From contig NZ_BMMF01000017.1 in assembly GCF_014645695.1 (NCBI RefSeq), positions 1,342 to 65,341 on the forward strand: a stretch of 64,000 bases of DNA, given 5' to 3'. Positions within the stretch are counted from its first letter, which is position 1; the number at the start of each line of letters is the position of its first letter. Of the stretch, positions 25,892 to 34,194 are shown in pieces. Source of the DNA: Salinarimonas ramus. GTDB lineage: Bacteria; Pseudomonadota; Alphaproteobacteria; Rhizobiales; Beijerinckiaceae. Below the pieces are notes generated by a model. The model saw only the letters and a list, made by a program, of their open reading frames with translations. It was not told the DNA's origin and ran no database searches. The position numbers were made by a program, and so were the translations under genes.

Positions 25892-28597
25892 ATGAGCACG
25901 GAGCGCGAGCCGGTGAGGCTCACGAAGGATCCCGCTCCCGGACCGGGCGGCACCGCCGACCGCGCGCGGCCACGGCGCGAGAGCCTCGCCACGCGTCTCG
26001 CCTCGCGCGTCGCGGGCTTCGCCGGCGGCGCGAGCGTCGATCCGAAGGTGCGCCTCGATCGGCTGGTGCGGCGCGCCGGGCTCGCGATCCTGTGGGAGCG
26101 GGCGTGGCCGGCGCTGTGGGCGCCGCTCGCCGTGGCGATGGTGTTCGCCTCCGTCTCCTGGCTCGGCCTGTGGCTCGGCGTGCCGCCGCTCTGGCGGATG
26201 ATCGGCGCGGGCCTCTTCGGGCTCGCGTTCGTTATCTCCCTCGTGCCGCTCGCGCGTCTCCTCCTTCCGGGCGGTCGCGCGGGGCGTGCGGAGGCGCTGG
26301 CGCGGCTCGACCGCTCGTCGGGGCTTTCGCATCGCCCGGCCACCACCTTCGAGGACACGCTCGCCGTCGGCGGCGGCGACGAAGGTTCGCGCGCGCTCTG
26401 GGCGCTGCATCGGGCCCGCGCCGAATCGGCGCTCGGCCGCCTGCGGGCCGGCGCGCCGCGTCCCGACATGCCCCGGCGCGACCGCTACGCTTTGCGCGGC
26501 GCCGGCGTCCTTGTGCTGGCGGCGAGCGCCTTCGTCGCCGGCCCGGAGATCGGGGCGCGGCTCGGCTCCGCCTTCGACTGGCGCCCGCCCGCCGTGGCGG
26601 CGCCGGACTACCGGGTCGACGGCTGGATCGACCCGCCGCTCTACACCCGTCGCCCGCCGCTGATGATCGACCTCACGGGCGGCGACGACCTGATGCGCGT
26701 GCCGGTGGGCTCGCGCGTCGTGGTGCGCGTCGCCGGGCGCGAGGACGCGACGATCGAGACCGTGGGCGGACTCGTCGCCATCGAGGAGGACGCGCCCGCC
26801 GGCCGTCCGCAGCCCGGCCCGTCGACCACGACCCCCGCCACGACGTCACCCGGCGCCGCGATCGCCGCGCCGGCCATCGCCGAGCGCCGCTTCCGCCTCG
26901 ACGGCGACGGGACGCTCTCCGTGCGCACCGGCCTCGCTGCCGGCGGCACGCTCACGCTGGAGGCGATCCCCGACACGCCCCCCGCCATCCGCTTCGCCGC
27001 ACCGCCCGAAACCGGCGAGCGCGGCGCGCTGCGCCTCGCCTACGAGGGCGAGGACGATTACGGGATCGCCAGCGCCGAGGGGCGCCTCGCGCGCATCGAC
27101 GCGAGCGGCGGGCGCACCCTCGTGCCGCCGCCGGCCCTCGACCTCGCCGTGCCCGCGGCGGGCGCCGACGACGCGGTGGCGGAGGAGATCGACCTCACCG
27201 AGCATTACTGGGCGGGCGCGGCGGTCGACCTCACCCTCGTCGCCACCGACGATGCGGGCCAGACCGGCACGAGCGAGACCGTGCGCGTGACGATCCCGCA
27301 GCGCCCCTTTTTCGACCCGCTGGCGCGCGCCCTCGTCGAGCAGCGGCGCAAGCTCGTCTTCGCGCCCGACGACACGCGGCCCGTGCAGGTCGCCCTCGAC
27401 GCGCTCCTCATCGAGCCGTCTCGCTTCACGCCGGAATGGGGCGTCTTCCTCGGCCTGCGCGCCGCGGCGACGCGCCTGCGCGAGGCCTCGAGCGACGAGG
27501 ACCTCGTCGCTCTGGCGGACTGGCTGTGGGAGATGGCGGTCCAGATCGAGGACGGCGATCTCAGCCAGGCCCAGCGCGACGCGCTCGCCGCCGCCGAGCG
27601 CCTCCAGGACGCCATGGAGCGCAACGCGCCCCAGGACGAGATCGACCAGCTGATGGCGGAGCTGCGGGAGGCCATGGACCGGATGCTGCGCGAGCTCGCC
27701 GAGCAGATGATGCGTGAAGAGCAGAACCGCGAGCGCGCGGACATGCCGCCGAACGCGGACATGCAGACGCTCTCGCGCCAGGACCTCGATCGCATGATGG
27801 AGGAGCTCGAGCGCGCCATGCGCGAGGGGGACATGGCGCAGGCCGAGCGGCTGATGAACCAGCTGCGCGACATCATGCGCAACCTCCAGACCGCGCGCCC
27901 GGACAGCCGCATGTCCGATCCCATGGCGCGGGAAATGGACCGGCAGATGAACGAGCTCGACGAGCTCATGCGCGGCCAGAGCGAATTGCGCGACGAGACC
28001 TTCCGCGAGGGTCAGCAGGGCCAGCAGGGTCAGCAGGGTCAGCAGCAACAAGGCCAGCAGGGCCAGCAGCAGCAAGGTCAGCAGGGCCAGCAGGGCGGCT
28101 CCCTGTCGGAGCGCCAGCAGGCCCTGCGCGAGCGTCTGCAGCAGCTGCAGGAGGCGATGCGCGAGCTCGGCATGGAGGGCGAGGAAGGTCTTTCCGACGC
28201 CGAGCAGGCCATGCGCGACGCCGAGGGCGCGCTCGGCCAGGGCGACCAGGGCCAGGCGGTCGACGACCAGGGCCGCGCGCTGGAGGGTCTCCAGCGCGGC
28301 ATGCAGGGCATGGCCCAGCAGATGCAGGAGATGATGGGCCAGGGCGAAGGCCAGCAGATGGGCGAGCCCGGCCAGCCGGGCCAGCGCGGGCGCGCCGACG
28401 CCATGGCCGACGATCCCCTCGGCCGCCCCACCCGCGGGCGCGATTATTCCGACGGGGACGTGCGCGTGCCGGAGGTGGGCGAGAGCGCGGCCCAGCGTGC
28501 GCGGCGCATCATGGAGGAATTGCGCGACAAGCTCGGCGATCCGAGCCGTCCGCGCGAGGAGCTCGACTACTTCGAGCGCCTGCTGCGCTCGAATTGA
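25892..28597 (+). CDS. TIGR02302-family membrane protein with Q/G repeats
   Basis: Protein of 901 residues matching the alphaproteobacterial TIGR02302 (DUF4175-like) family of unknown function. N-terminal membrane helices lie around residues 70-140, followed by a single segment near 210 and a large beta-rich middle part. From about residue 530 the chain is rich in E, M, R and Q and looks coiled-coil. Residues about 705-735 are nearly pure Gly/Gln (QGQQ-type) repeats. The C-terminus ends in a conserved REELDYFERLLRS. The start is ATG 25892, preceded by GGGAGAG. Confidence 0.85.
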   Translation: MSTEREPVRLTKDPAPGPGGTADRARPRRESLATRLASRVAGFAGGASVDPKVRLDRLVRRAGLAILWERAWPALWAPLAVAMVFASVSWLGLWLGVPPLWRMIGAGLFGLAFVISLVPLARLLLPGGRAGRAEALARLDRSSGLSHRPATTFEDTLAVGGGDEGSRALWALHRARAESALGRLRAGAPRPDMPRRDRYALRGAGVLVLAASAFVAGPEIGARLGSAFDWRPPAVAAPDYRVDGWIDPPLYTRRPPLMIDLTGGDDLMRVPVGSRVVVRVAGREDATIETVGGLVAIEEDAPAGRPQPGPSTTTPATTSPGAAIAAPAIAERRFRLDGDGTLSVRTGLAAGGTLTLEAIPDTPPAIRFAAPPETGERGALRLAYEGEDDYGIASAEGRLARIDASGGRTLVPPPALDLAVPAAGADDAVAEEIDLTEHYWAGAAVDLTLVATDDAGQTGTSETVRVTIPQRPFFDPLARALVEQRRKLVFAPDDTRPVQVALDALLIEPSRFTPEWGVFLGLRAAATRLREASSDEDLVALADWLWEMAVQIEDGDLSQAQRDALAAAERLQDAMERNAPQDEIDQLMAELREAMDRMLRELAEQMMREEQNRERADMPPNADMQTLSRQDLDRMMEELERAMREGDMAQAERLMNQLRDIMRNLQTARPDSRMSDPMAREMDRQMNELDELMRGQSELRDETFREGQQGQQGQQGQQQQGQQGQQQQGQQGQQGGSLSERQQALRERLQQLQEAMRELGMEGEEGLSDAEQAMRDAEGALGQGDQGQAVDDQGRALEGLQRGMQGMAQQMQEMMGQGEGQQMGEPGQPGQRGRADAMADDPLGRPTRGRDYSDGDVRVPEVGESAAQRARRIMEELRDKLGDPSRPREELDYFERLLRSN
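28010..28100 (+). repeat. Low-complexity CAG/GGC repeat inside the TIGR02302 gene
   Basis: Tandem-like run of CAG, GGC/GGT and CAA codons giving a Gly/Gln-rich tract. It is in frame and part of the protein. Such a tract is prone to slippage and may vary in length between strains. Confidence 0.8.
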
Positions 28598-28606
28598 GCG
28601 CGCCTC

Positions 28607-29374
28607 TCAATCGAGCACGCCCTCGCGATGGGCGCGCTCGGCGCGCTGCGTGAAGCGCCCGTCCGGCCCGTGCAGCACGAGGGGCGGCGCGATCACGAGC
28701 GGCGTGCGCGCGCCCTTCACCGCCCGGATCAGGACGCGGGTCGCCTCCTTGTCCGCTCGCGGATGGACGGGAACGATGCGGATCGCGCCGAAACGGCCGT
28801 CGAGCGCCGCGAGGCAGGCGGCGAGCTTGTCGGCACGCTGGACGAGGGCGAGACGGCCCCGGGGGCGCAGCATGCGCGCGCAGGCCGCGATCCAGGTCTG
28901 GAGGCTGCCCGCGCTCAGCGCGTGGGCGGCGGCCCGGCCGGCGTCCGGCGAGAGCGGCGCCTCGCCCGGCTCGAAATAGGGCGGGTTCGTCGCCACCGCG
29001 TCCACCGACCCGGCGGCGAGGACGGGGCCGGCGAGGAGATCCGCGCAGACCGACAGGCCGCGCATGCCCACATCGTTCTCGACGAGATTGCGCGCGCCCA
29101 GGGCCGCGAGAGCGGGGTCGCGCTCGATCAGTACGATGCGCGCGCCGGGCACGCGCGCGGCGACCATGAGCCCGACGGCGCCGGTCGCCGCGCCGGCGTC
29201 GACGAGACGCTCGCCCGGCGCGAGCGCGACGCCGGCGGCGAGGAGGACGGCGTCGGTGCCGGCGCGGTGCCCGCGCACGGGCTGGCGCAGCAGCACGCGC
29301 CCGTCGAGGAGCCGATCCCGGGTCTCTCCAGGCTCGCCGCCGGTCTCGACCCCACCCGGAGCGTCAGCGGGCAT
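28607..29374 (-). CDS. SAM-dependent methyltransferase, TrmN6-like
   Basis: Class I methyltransferase of 255 residues. LVDAGAATGAVGLMVAA is the SAM-binding loop and NPPYFEPGEAPLSP holds the NPPY motif typical of N6-adenine or N5-glutamine methylation. RLLDGRVLLRQPVRGHRAGTD at the start matches proteins related to tRNA1(Val) A37 N6-methyltransferase. The true substrate is not proven. The start at 29374 lies inside the end of the DUF2007 gene, indicating coupling. It ends nine bases from the convergent TIGR02302 gene. Confidence 0.8.
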   Translation of the reverse strand: MPADAPGGVETGGEPGETRDRLLDGRVLLRQPVRGHRAGTDAVLLAAGVALAPGERLVDAGAATGAVGLMVAARVPGARIVLIERDPALAALGARNLVENDVGMRGLSVCADLLAGPVLAAGSVDAVATNPPYFEPGEAPLSPDAGRAAAHALSAGSLQTWIAACARMLRPRGRLALVQRADKLAACLAALDGRFGAIRIVPVHPRADKEATRVLIRAVKGARTPLVIAPPLVLHGPDGRFTQRAERAHREGVLD

Positions 29375-29591
29375 CGCGCAGTTCGGCGCCGAGCCCGGCA
29401 TCGCGCAGGAGCCGGCGCGCGCCCTCCTCCTCGTCGTCGACGACGAGGATGCGGCGCTGGATGATGCCGATGGAGCCTTCCATCACGCTCGTGTGCCCGT
29501 CGGCGACGAAGATGTTGAAGCCTGCGTCCCGCAGGAGCGATTCGGCGTAGCCGAGGGTCACGACGTCGTTCGTGCGGATCAATTCGACCAT
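29364..29591 (-). CDS. DUF2007 domain protein
   Basis: Small protein of 75 residues with the DUF2007 pattern: MVELIRTNDVVTLGYAESLL, FNIFVADGHTSVMEGSIG, and a C-terminal ILVVDDEEEGARRLL. Homologues are putative small signalling or PII-like fold proteins with no established function. ATG 29591 is chosen as the family start. It overlaps the TrmN6-like gene and is divergent from ispB. Confidence 0.85.
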   Translation of the reverse strand: MVELIRTNDVVTLGYAESLLRDAGFNIFVADGHTSVMEGSIGIIQRRILVVDDEEEGARRLLRDAGLGAELRDAR

Positions 29592-29708
29592 CGCCGGCCC
29601 GTTTCCCTCTTGCGTCAACCCCGCGCGTTGCGCCACAGCATAGCCCGTGCGACCTTGCCGTAAAGACGTGGCGGGTCACCCGTCGAAGCAGGAACCGAGG
29701 TCGAGCGC

Positions 29709-30722
29709 GTGGGACTGGTCCAACCTCTCGAGGAGAAGAAGGCGCAGGCGGGCATCGAGGCCCTGGTCTCCCTCGTCTCCGCGGACATGGGTCGCGTCAA
29801 CGAGATGATCCTCTCGCGTACGGGCTCGGACGTGACGATGATCCCGGAGGTCGCGAACCACCTGATCTCGTCGGGCGGCAAGCGACTGCGGCCGATCCTG
29901 ACGCTCGCCACCGCCATCCTCTCCGGCTACAGGGGCGAGGGCCACGTCAAGCTCGCCGCCTCCGTCGAGTTCATGCACACGGCGACGCTCCTCCACGACG
30001 ACGTGGTCGACGAGAGCGAGATGCGCCGCGGCAAGATCTCCGCCCGCATGAAGTGGGGCAACGAGGCGAGCGTCCTCGTGGGCGACTTCCTGCTCGGCCA
30101 GGCCTTCCGCATGATGGTCGAGGTCGGCTCGCTGCGGGCGCTGCAGATCCTGTCGGACGCCGCCGCCATCATCGCCGAGGGCGAGGTGATGCAGCTCGCC
30201 GCCGCCAAGAACATCGAGACGCGCGAGGACGACTACCTGCGCATCATCGCGGCGAAGACGGCCGAGCTCTTCGGCGCGGCCTGCGAGGTCGGCCCCGTCA
30301 TCGCCGGACGGCCGGAGGCGGAAGCCGCGGCCTGCCGGGACTACGGCATGGCGCTCGGCATCGCCTTCCAGCTCGTCGACGACGCGCTCGATTACGGCGG
30401 CGCGGCCGCGACGCTCGGCAAGAACGTCGGCGACGATTTCCGCGAGGGCAAGATCACGCTGCCCATCGTGCTCACCGTGCAGCGCGGCACGGATGCCGAC
30501 CGCGCTTTCCTGCGCCGGACGCTGGAGCGCGGCGAGATCGCCGAGGGCGATCTGGAGGAGGCGCTCGCCATCCTGCGCCGCAACCGCGCGCTCGAGGACA
30601 CGATCGCCCGCGCCCGCGACTACGGCGCCCGCGCCGTCTCCGCGCTGGACGTCTACCCCGACGGCCCGATGAAGCGCGCGCTGGTGGACGCCGTCGAGTT
30701 CTGCATCGCCCGCGCCTATTGA
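29709..30722 (+). CDS. ispB: Polyprenyl diphosphate synthase
   Basis: All-trans prenyl transferase of 337 residues that extends isopentenyl units to make the side chain of ubiquinone. The first aspartate-rich motif is LLHDDVVDES and the second LVDDALDYGG; GGKRLRP binds pyrophosphate. Start GTG 29709, the first start in frame giving the usual N-terminus. Chain length (octa- or decaprenyl) cannot be read by eye. It links functionally to the quinone-reducing complex I encoded nearby. Confidence 0.9.
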   Translation: MGLVQPLEEKKAQAGIEALVSLVSADMGRVNEMILSRTGSDVTMIPEVANHLISSGGKRLRPILTLATAILSGYRGEGHVKLAASVEFMHTATLLHDDVVDESEMRRGKISARMKWGNEASVLVGDFLLGQAFRMMVEVGSLRALQILSDAAAIIAEGEVMQLAAAKNIETREDDYLRIIAAKTAELFGAACEVGPVIAGRPEAEAAACRDYGMALGIAFQLVDDALDYGGAAATLGKNVGDDFREGKITLPIVLTVQRGTDADRAFLRRTLERGEIAEGDLEEALAILRRNRALEDTIARARDYGARAVSALDVYPDGPMKRALVDAVEFCIARAY

Positions 30723-30730
30723 TAGAGCAG

Positions 30731-30870
30731 GCCCCTCTCCCTCCCTGTGGGGGAGGGGAACGCCGCCGAAGGCGGCCAGGGGTGGGGCCCGGCGGCTGAG
30801 ATGTTCAGCGTCTCGTTTCGGCTTCGCCGAACGCGCGCTCCGCGCGGCGCCACCTTCCCCTACAGGGAAG
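30731..30870. repeat. Composite palindromic intergenic element, copy 1
   Basis: Fills most of the gap between the convergent ispB and DUF1467 genes. Modules in order: a CTCCC/GGGAG hairpin near 30735-30758; a GCCGCC-GAA-GGCGGC hairpin near 30762-30776; the core GGTGGGGC; a TTCGGC-TTC-GCCGAA hairpin; and a CCTTCCC/GGGAAGG hairpin at 30852-30870. The same order appears at 50859-50985 and in part at 55581-55656. It probably acts as a bidirectional terminator. Confidence 0.6.
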
Positions 30871-30884
30871 GAGACAGTTCGGGA

Positions 30885-31244
30885 TCAGCCGAGACCGGCT
30901 AGAGGAAGAAGCGCCAGGGCGATCAGGAAGACGATGCCCGCGACCACCGTCGTCCAGATCGCCTTCTCGACGAGGGCGGGGGAGACGGGCGCGCCGGGCT
31001 CGGTGCCGGGCACCATCTCCTCGCTCTCGTGCTGGCTGCGCACGCCGAAGGGCAGGACGGCGAACAGCGTGATCCACCACACGACGAAATAGAAGGCGAG
31101 CGCGCCGGCGATTCCCGTGCCGAACAGGATCATGCCGAGCGCGACCGCGAGCGCGATCAGGGCGACGATCACGGTCGCCGCCGCCGGCAGCGAGCCGGCG
31201 AGGAGCTTCACGGTGCCGACGGGCGAGCGCGAGGCGTTCGACAT
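30885..31244 (-). CDS. DUF1467 membrane protein
   Basis: Small inner-membrane protein of 119 residues. FYFVVWWITLFAVLPFGVRSQ and VPGTEPGAPVSPALVEKAIW are the DUF1467 signatures, and a hydrophobic helix closes the protein. It carries an N-terminal extra helix compared with short family members. Alternatives are GTG 31253, which overlaps the mce stop as GTGA, or an internal ATG just before the conserved helix. Function unknown. It follows methylmalonyl-CoA epimerase, a common alphaproteobacterial order. Confidence 0.8.
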   Translation of the reverse strand: MSNASRSPVGTVKLLAGSLPAAATVIVALIALAVALGMILFGTGIAGALAFYFVVWWITLFAVLPFGVRSQHESEEMVPGTEPGAPVSPALVEKAIWTTVVAGIVFLIALALLPLAGLG

Positions 31245-31249
31245 GGGGA

Positions 31250-31654
31250 TCACGCCTGCTCGAGCTCGACGAGGGTGCCGCAGAAATCCTTCGGGTGAAG
31301 GAACAGGACCGGCTTGCCGTGCGCGCCGATCTTCGGCTCGCCGCCGCCGAGCACCCGCGCGCCGTCCGCGATCAGCTTGTCGCGGGCGGCGAGGATGTCG
31401 TCCACCTCGTAGCAGACGTGGTGGATGCCGCCGTCGGCATTGCGCTCGAGGAACTTGGCGATCGGGCTGTCGGCGCCGAGCGGCTCGAGCAGCTCGATCT
31501 TCGTGTTGGGCAGCGTGATGAAGACGGTGGTGACGCCGTGCTCGGTCTGCGCCACCGGCGCGGAGACCTCCGCGCCGAGCGTGTCGCGGTAGACGGCGCT
31601 CGCCTTGGCGATGTCGCCCACCGCGATCGCCACGTGGTTCAACCGGCCGATCAT
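31250..31654 (-). CDS. mce: Methylmalonyl-CoA epimerase
   Basis: VOC-fold enzyme of 134 residues that interconverts the two methylmalonyl-CoA epimers so that the B12-dependent mutase can use them in propionyl-CoA breakdown. Ligands are visible in RLNHVAIAVGDI, GIHHVCYEVDD and FCGTLVELEQA; KIELLEPLG and HPKDFCGTLVELEQ are group-specific. It lies 34 bases after rnj on the same strand. Complete. Confidence 0.93.
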   Translation of the reverse strand: MIGRLNHVAIAVGDIAKASAVYRDTLGAEVSAPVAQTEHGVTTVFITLPNTKIELLEPLGADSPIAKFLERNADGGIHHVCYEVDDILAARDKLIADGARVLGGGEPKIGAHGKPVLFLHPKDFCGTLVELEQA

Positions 31655-31688
31655 CGCCCTCTCCTCCTTCGTGCTGCCCGCCCCGTCG

Positions 31689-33359
31689 TCATACCTCGAC
31701 GACGAGGACGTGGCACGCGGGCTTTTTGCCCCATTGCCCGTTGACGGCGGAGCGCACGGCGCGGGCGACGGCGGTCTCCACGAAGTCGCTGTCGCGGCGC
31801 TTGTTGCGATGCAGGCCGTCGAGGGTGCGGCCGATCGCGTCAGCCACGAGCTCGATGAGCTCCTCGCCGCCCTTCGTCGTGAGCGGCAGGCCCATCACGT
31901 CCACCGCCGGATCGCCCTGGATCTCCCCGCGCGCGTCGATGGCGATCGCGACGGTGACGATGCCCGCCGCGGCGAGCTTGCGGCGCTCGGGCACCGCGCG
32001 CTCGTCCTCGCCGAGCACGATGTTGCCGTCCTTGTAGAGCTGGCCGGCCTTGACGTGATCGACGATCTCGGGTGTGCCCGGCGCGAGGCGAACCACGGCG
32101 CCGTTCTTGGCGACGATGGCCTTGGGCACGCCGTTCTCGCGGGCGAAGCGCGCATGCTCGGCGAGGTGGACCGCCTCGCCGTGGGCGGGGATCACGCAGG
32201 CCGGGCGCAGCCACTCGTACATCTTGCGCATCTCGCCGCGCCGCGGATGGCCCGAGACGTGGACGAGCCCGTCGTCCGCCGTGACGATGCCGATGCCGCG
32301 CTCCGCGAGCGCGTTCATGATCGCGCCGATGGCCTTCTCGTTGCCGGGGATCTGGCGCGAGGAGAACACGACCTGGTCGCCGGCGGCCAGCGACATGAAC
32401 GGATGGTCCTCCCGCGCGATGCGGGCGAGCGCGGCACGGGGCTCGCCCTGGGAGCCCGTGAGGATCGCCACCACCTTGTCGCGCGGCAGCTTGTCGAAGA
32501 CGTCTCCCGACAGGAAGGGCTTCACCCCGTCGAGATAGCCGAGCTCGCGCGCGACGTTGACCACGCGCTCCATGGCGCGCCCGACGACGACGACCTGGCG
32601 CCCGCAGCGCTCCGCCGCCATGGCGACGGCGCGGATGCGCGCGACGTTGGAGGCGAAGGTGGTGATGGCGACGCGATGCGGCGCCTTCTCGATCACCGCG
32701 GCGAGCCCGTCGGCCACCTCGCTCTCGCTCGGCGAGAAGCCTTCGCGCAGCACGTTGGTGGAATCGGAGATCGCGGCGATCACGCCCTCGTCGCCGAGCG
32801 CGCGAAACAGCGTCTCGTCGGTGATCTCGCCCGTGGTCGGCGTCGGGTCGATCTTCCAGTCGCCGGTATGGACGACGAGGCCGGCGGGCGTGCGGATGGC
32901 GAGCGCGTTCGATTCGGGGATCGAATGCGCCACCGGCACGTATTCCACCGAGAACGGCCCCGCCTGCGTGCGCACGCCGGGCTTCACCACGCGGATGTCG
33001 ATCTTGGGCGCGCCCGGCTCGCCCAGGCGGCGCGCCTCCAGCAGGCTCGCGGCGAAGCGCGTCATGTAGACCGGCACGCCGAGCCGCGGCCACATGTCGA
33101 TGAGCGCGCCGATATGGTCCTCGTGGGCGTGCGTGATGAAGATGGCGTCGAGCCGATCCTTGCGCTTCTCGATGAATCCGAGATCCGGAAGGATGAGGTC
33201 GACGCCCGGCGCGTCCTCGCCGGCGAAGCTCACGCCGCAATCCACGAGGACGTAGCGCCGCGTCCGCTCCGGCCCGTAGCCGTAGAGCGCGGCGTTCATC
33301 CCGATCTCGCCGAGACCTCCCAGCGGGAGGAAGACGAGCTCGTCTGTCTGATCAACCAT
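31689..33359 (-). CDS. rnj: Ribonuclease J
   Basis: Metallo-beta-lactamase-fold ribonuclease of 556 residues with combined endo- and 5'-exonuclease activity in RNA maturation and decay. The zinc site is ITHAHEDHIGALI, with further ligands in VHTGDWKIDPTP and HVSGHPRRGEM; a beta-CASP domain and C-terminal domain follow. Starts at ATG 33359, 42 bases after birA. In alphaproteobacteria RNase J coexists with RNase E. Confidence 0.93.
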   Translation of the reverse strand: MVDQTDELVFLPLGGLGEIGMNAALYGYGPERTRRYVLVDCGVSFAGEDAPGVDLILPDLGFIEKRKDRLDAIFITHAHEDHIGALIDMWPRLGVPVYMTRFAASLLEARRLGEPGAPKIDIRVVKPGVRTQAGPFSVEYVPVAHSIPESNALAIRTPAGLVVHTGDWKIDPTPTTGEITDETLFRALGDEGVIAAISDSTNVLREGFSPSESEVADGLAAVIEKAPHRVAITTFASNVARIRAVAMAAERCGRQVVVVGRAMERVVNVARELGYLDGVKPFLSGDVFDKLPRDKVVAILTGSQGEPRAALARIAREDHPFMSLAAGDQVVFSSRQIPGNEKAIGAIMNALAERGIGIVTADDGLVHVSGHPRRGEMRKMYEWLRPACVIPAHGEAVHLAEHARFARENGVPKAIVAKNGAVVRLAPGTPEIVDHVKAGQLYKDGNIVLGEDERAVPERRKLAAAGIVTVAIAIDARGEIQGDPAVDVMGLPLTTKGGEELIELVADAIGRTLDGLHRNKRRDSDFVETAVARAVRSAVNGQWGKKPACHVLVVEV

Positions 33360-33401
33360 GTGTCCGTTTCACCTTCGTCGTTCGAGTTGTCGCGAACCCC
33401 G

Positions 33402-34187
33402 TCATTCGCGGTCGTCACGGGTCGAGATCGTCATGTCGCCGGCGTCGATCGTCTCGATGCCGGCCTGCGTTTCCAGGAGGAGGCGGCCATGCCCGTCCAG
33501 GCCGGCCACTCTCCCCCGCTTGAATCCATCGCCGACGCGTACCCGCGCGCCGCCCTCGCGGCCCGCGGCGTGCGTCGTCCATTCCTCCCGCAGCCGCGCG
33601 AGGCGCGTCGCGGGTTCCGCCGCCTCGAAGGCGGCCAGGCGCTCCGCCAGCGCGTCCGACAGCGCCAGGAAGAGGCGCTCTCGCGTCGCGCCTGGCGCCA
33701 GATCGACGAGGCGCGCCACCGGATAGGGCGCGTCCTCGGGCATGCGCGCGACGTTGACGCCGAACCCCATCACCAGGCCGGGCCGCCCGCCCGTGCGCGC
33801 CACGCCCTCGAGCAGGATGCCCGAGATCTTGCCGCCGTCCGCCAGGAGGTCGTTGGGCCATTTGAGCGCGAAACGGCCGGCGACGGAAGGGGGCGCGACG
33901 GCGCGCACCGCATCCAGCAGCGACAGGCCGGCGAGGTAGCCCAGCTGCGGCGCCTCGTGCATGGGACACGGCGAGAGGAGCGCGCAGGAGGCGTAGAGGT
34001 TCCCTTCCGGCGAGGACCAGGCCCGCCCGTGGCGCCCGCGCCCGGATTCCTGACGTGCGGCGACGACCCAGAGCCGGCCGGGATCGCCGGCGCGCAGGGC
34101 CTCGGCGCAATCCGCGTTGCTCGATCCCGTGACCGCGCGGGCATCGAGGCGGTATCCGAGCGCGGCGGCGAGGGGCGAGAGCTCCAC
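33402..34187 (-). CDS. birA: Biotin-[acetyl-CoA-carboxylase] ligase
   Basis: Attaches biotin to carboxylase carrier domains through biotinyl-AMP. The 261-residue protein has the nucleotide loop ESGRGRHGRAWSSPEGNLY and the KWPNDLL and KISGILLEG segments. The N-terminal DNA-binding domain of the E. coli repressor type is absent, so this is the short, non-regulatory class. It starts seven bases after nuoN and so belongs to the nuo transcript, as in many alphaproteobacteria. Confidence 0.92.
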   Translation of the reverse strand: MELSPLAAALGYRLDARAVTGSSNADCAEALRAGDPGRLWVVAARQESGRGRHGRAWSSPEGNLYASCALLSPCPMHEAPQLGYLAGLSLLDAVRAVAPPSVAGRFALKWPNDLLADGGKISGILLEGVARTGGRPGLVMGFGVNVARMPEDAPYPVARLVDLAPGATRERLFLALSDALAERLAAFEAAEPATRLARLREEWTTHAAGREGGARVRVGDGFKRGRVAGLDGHGRLLLETQAGIETIDAGDMTISTRDDRE

Positions 34188-34194
34188 CTCGATC

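Noticed and set aside
28010-28100. Possible CRISPR or tandem repeat array
   Set aside because: Units are codon-sized (CAG/GGC), in frame and without spacers; it is a protein low-complexity tract.
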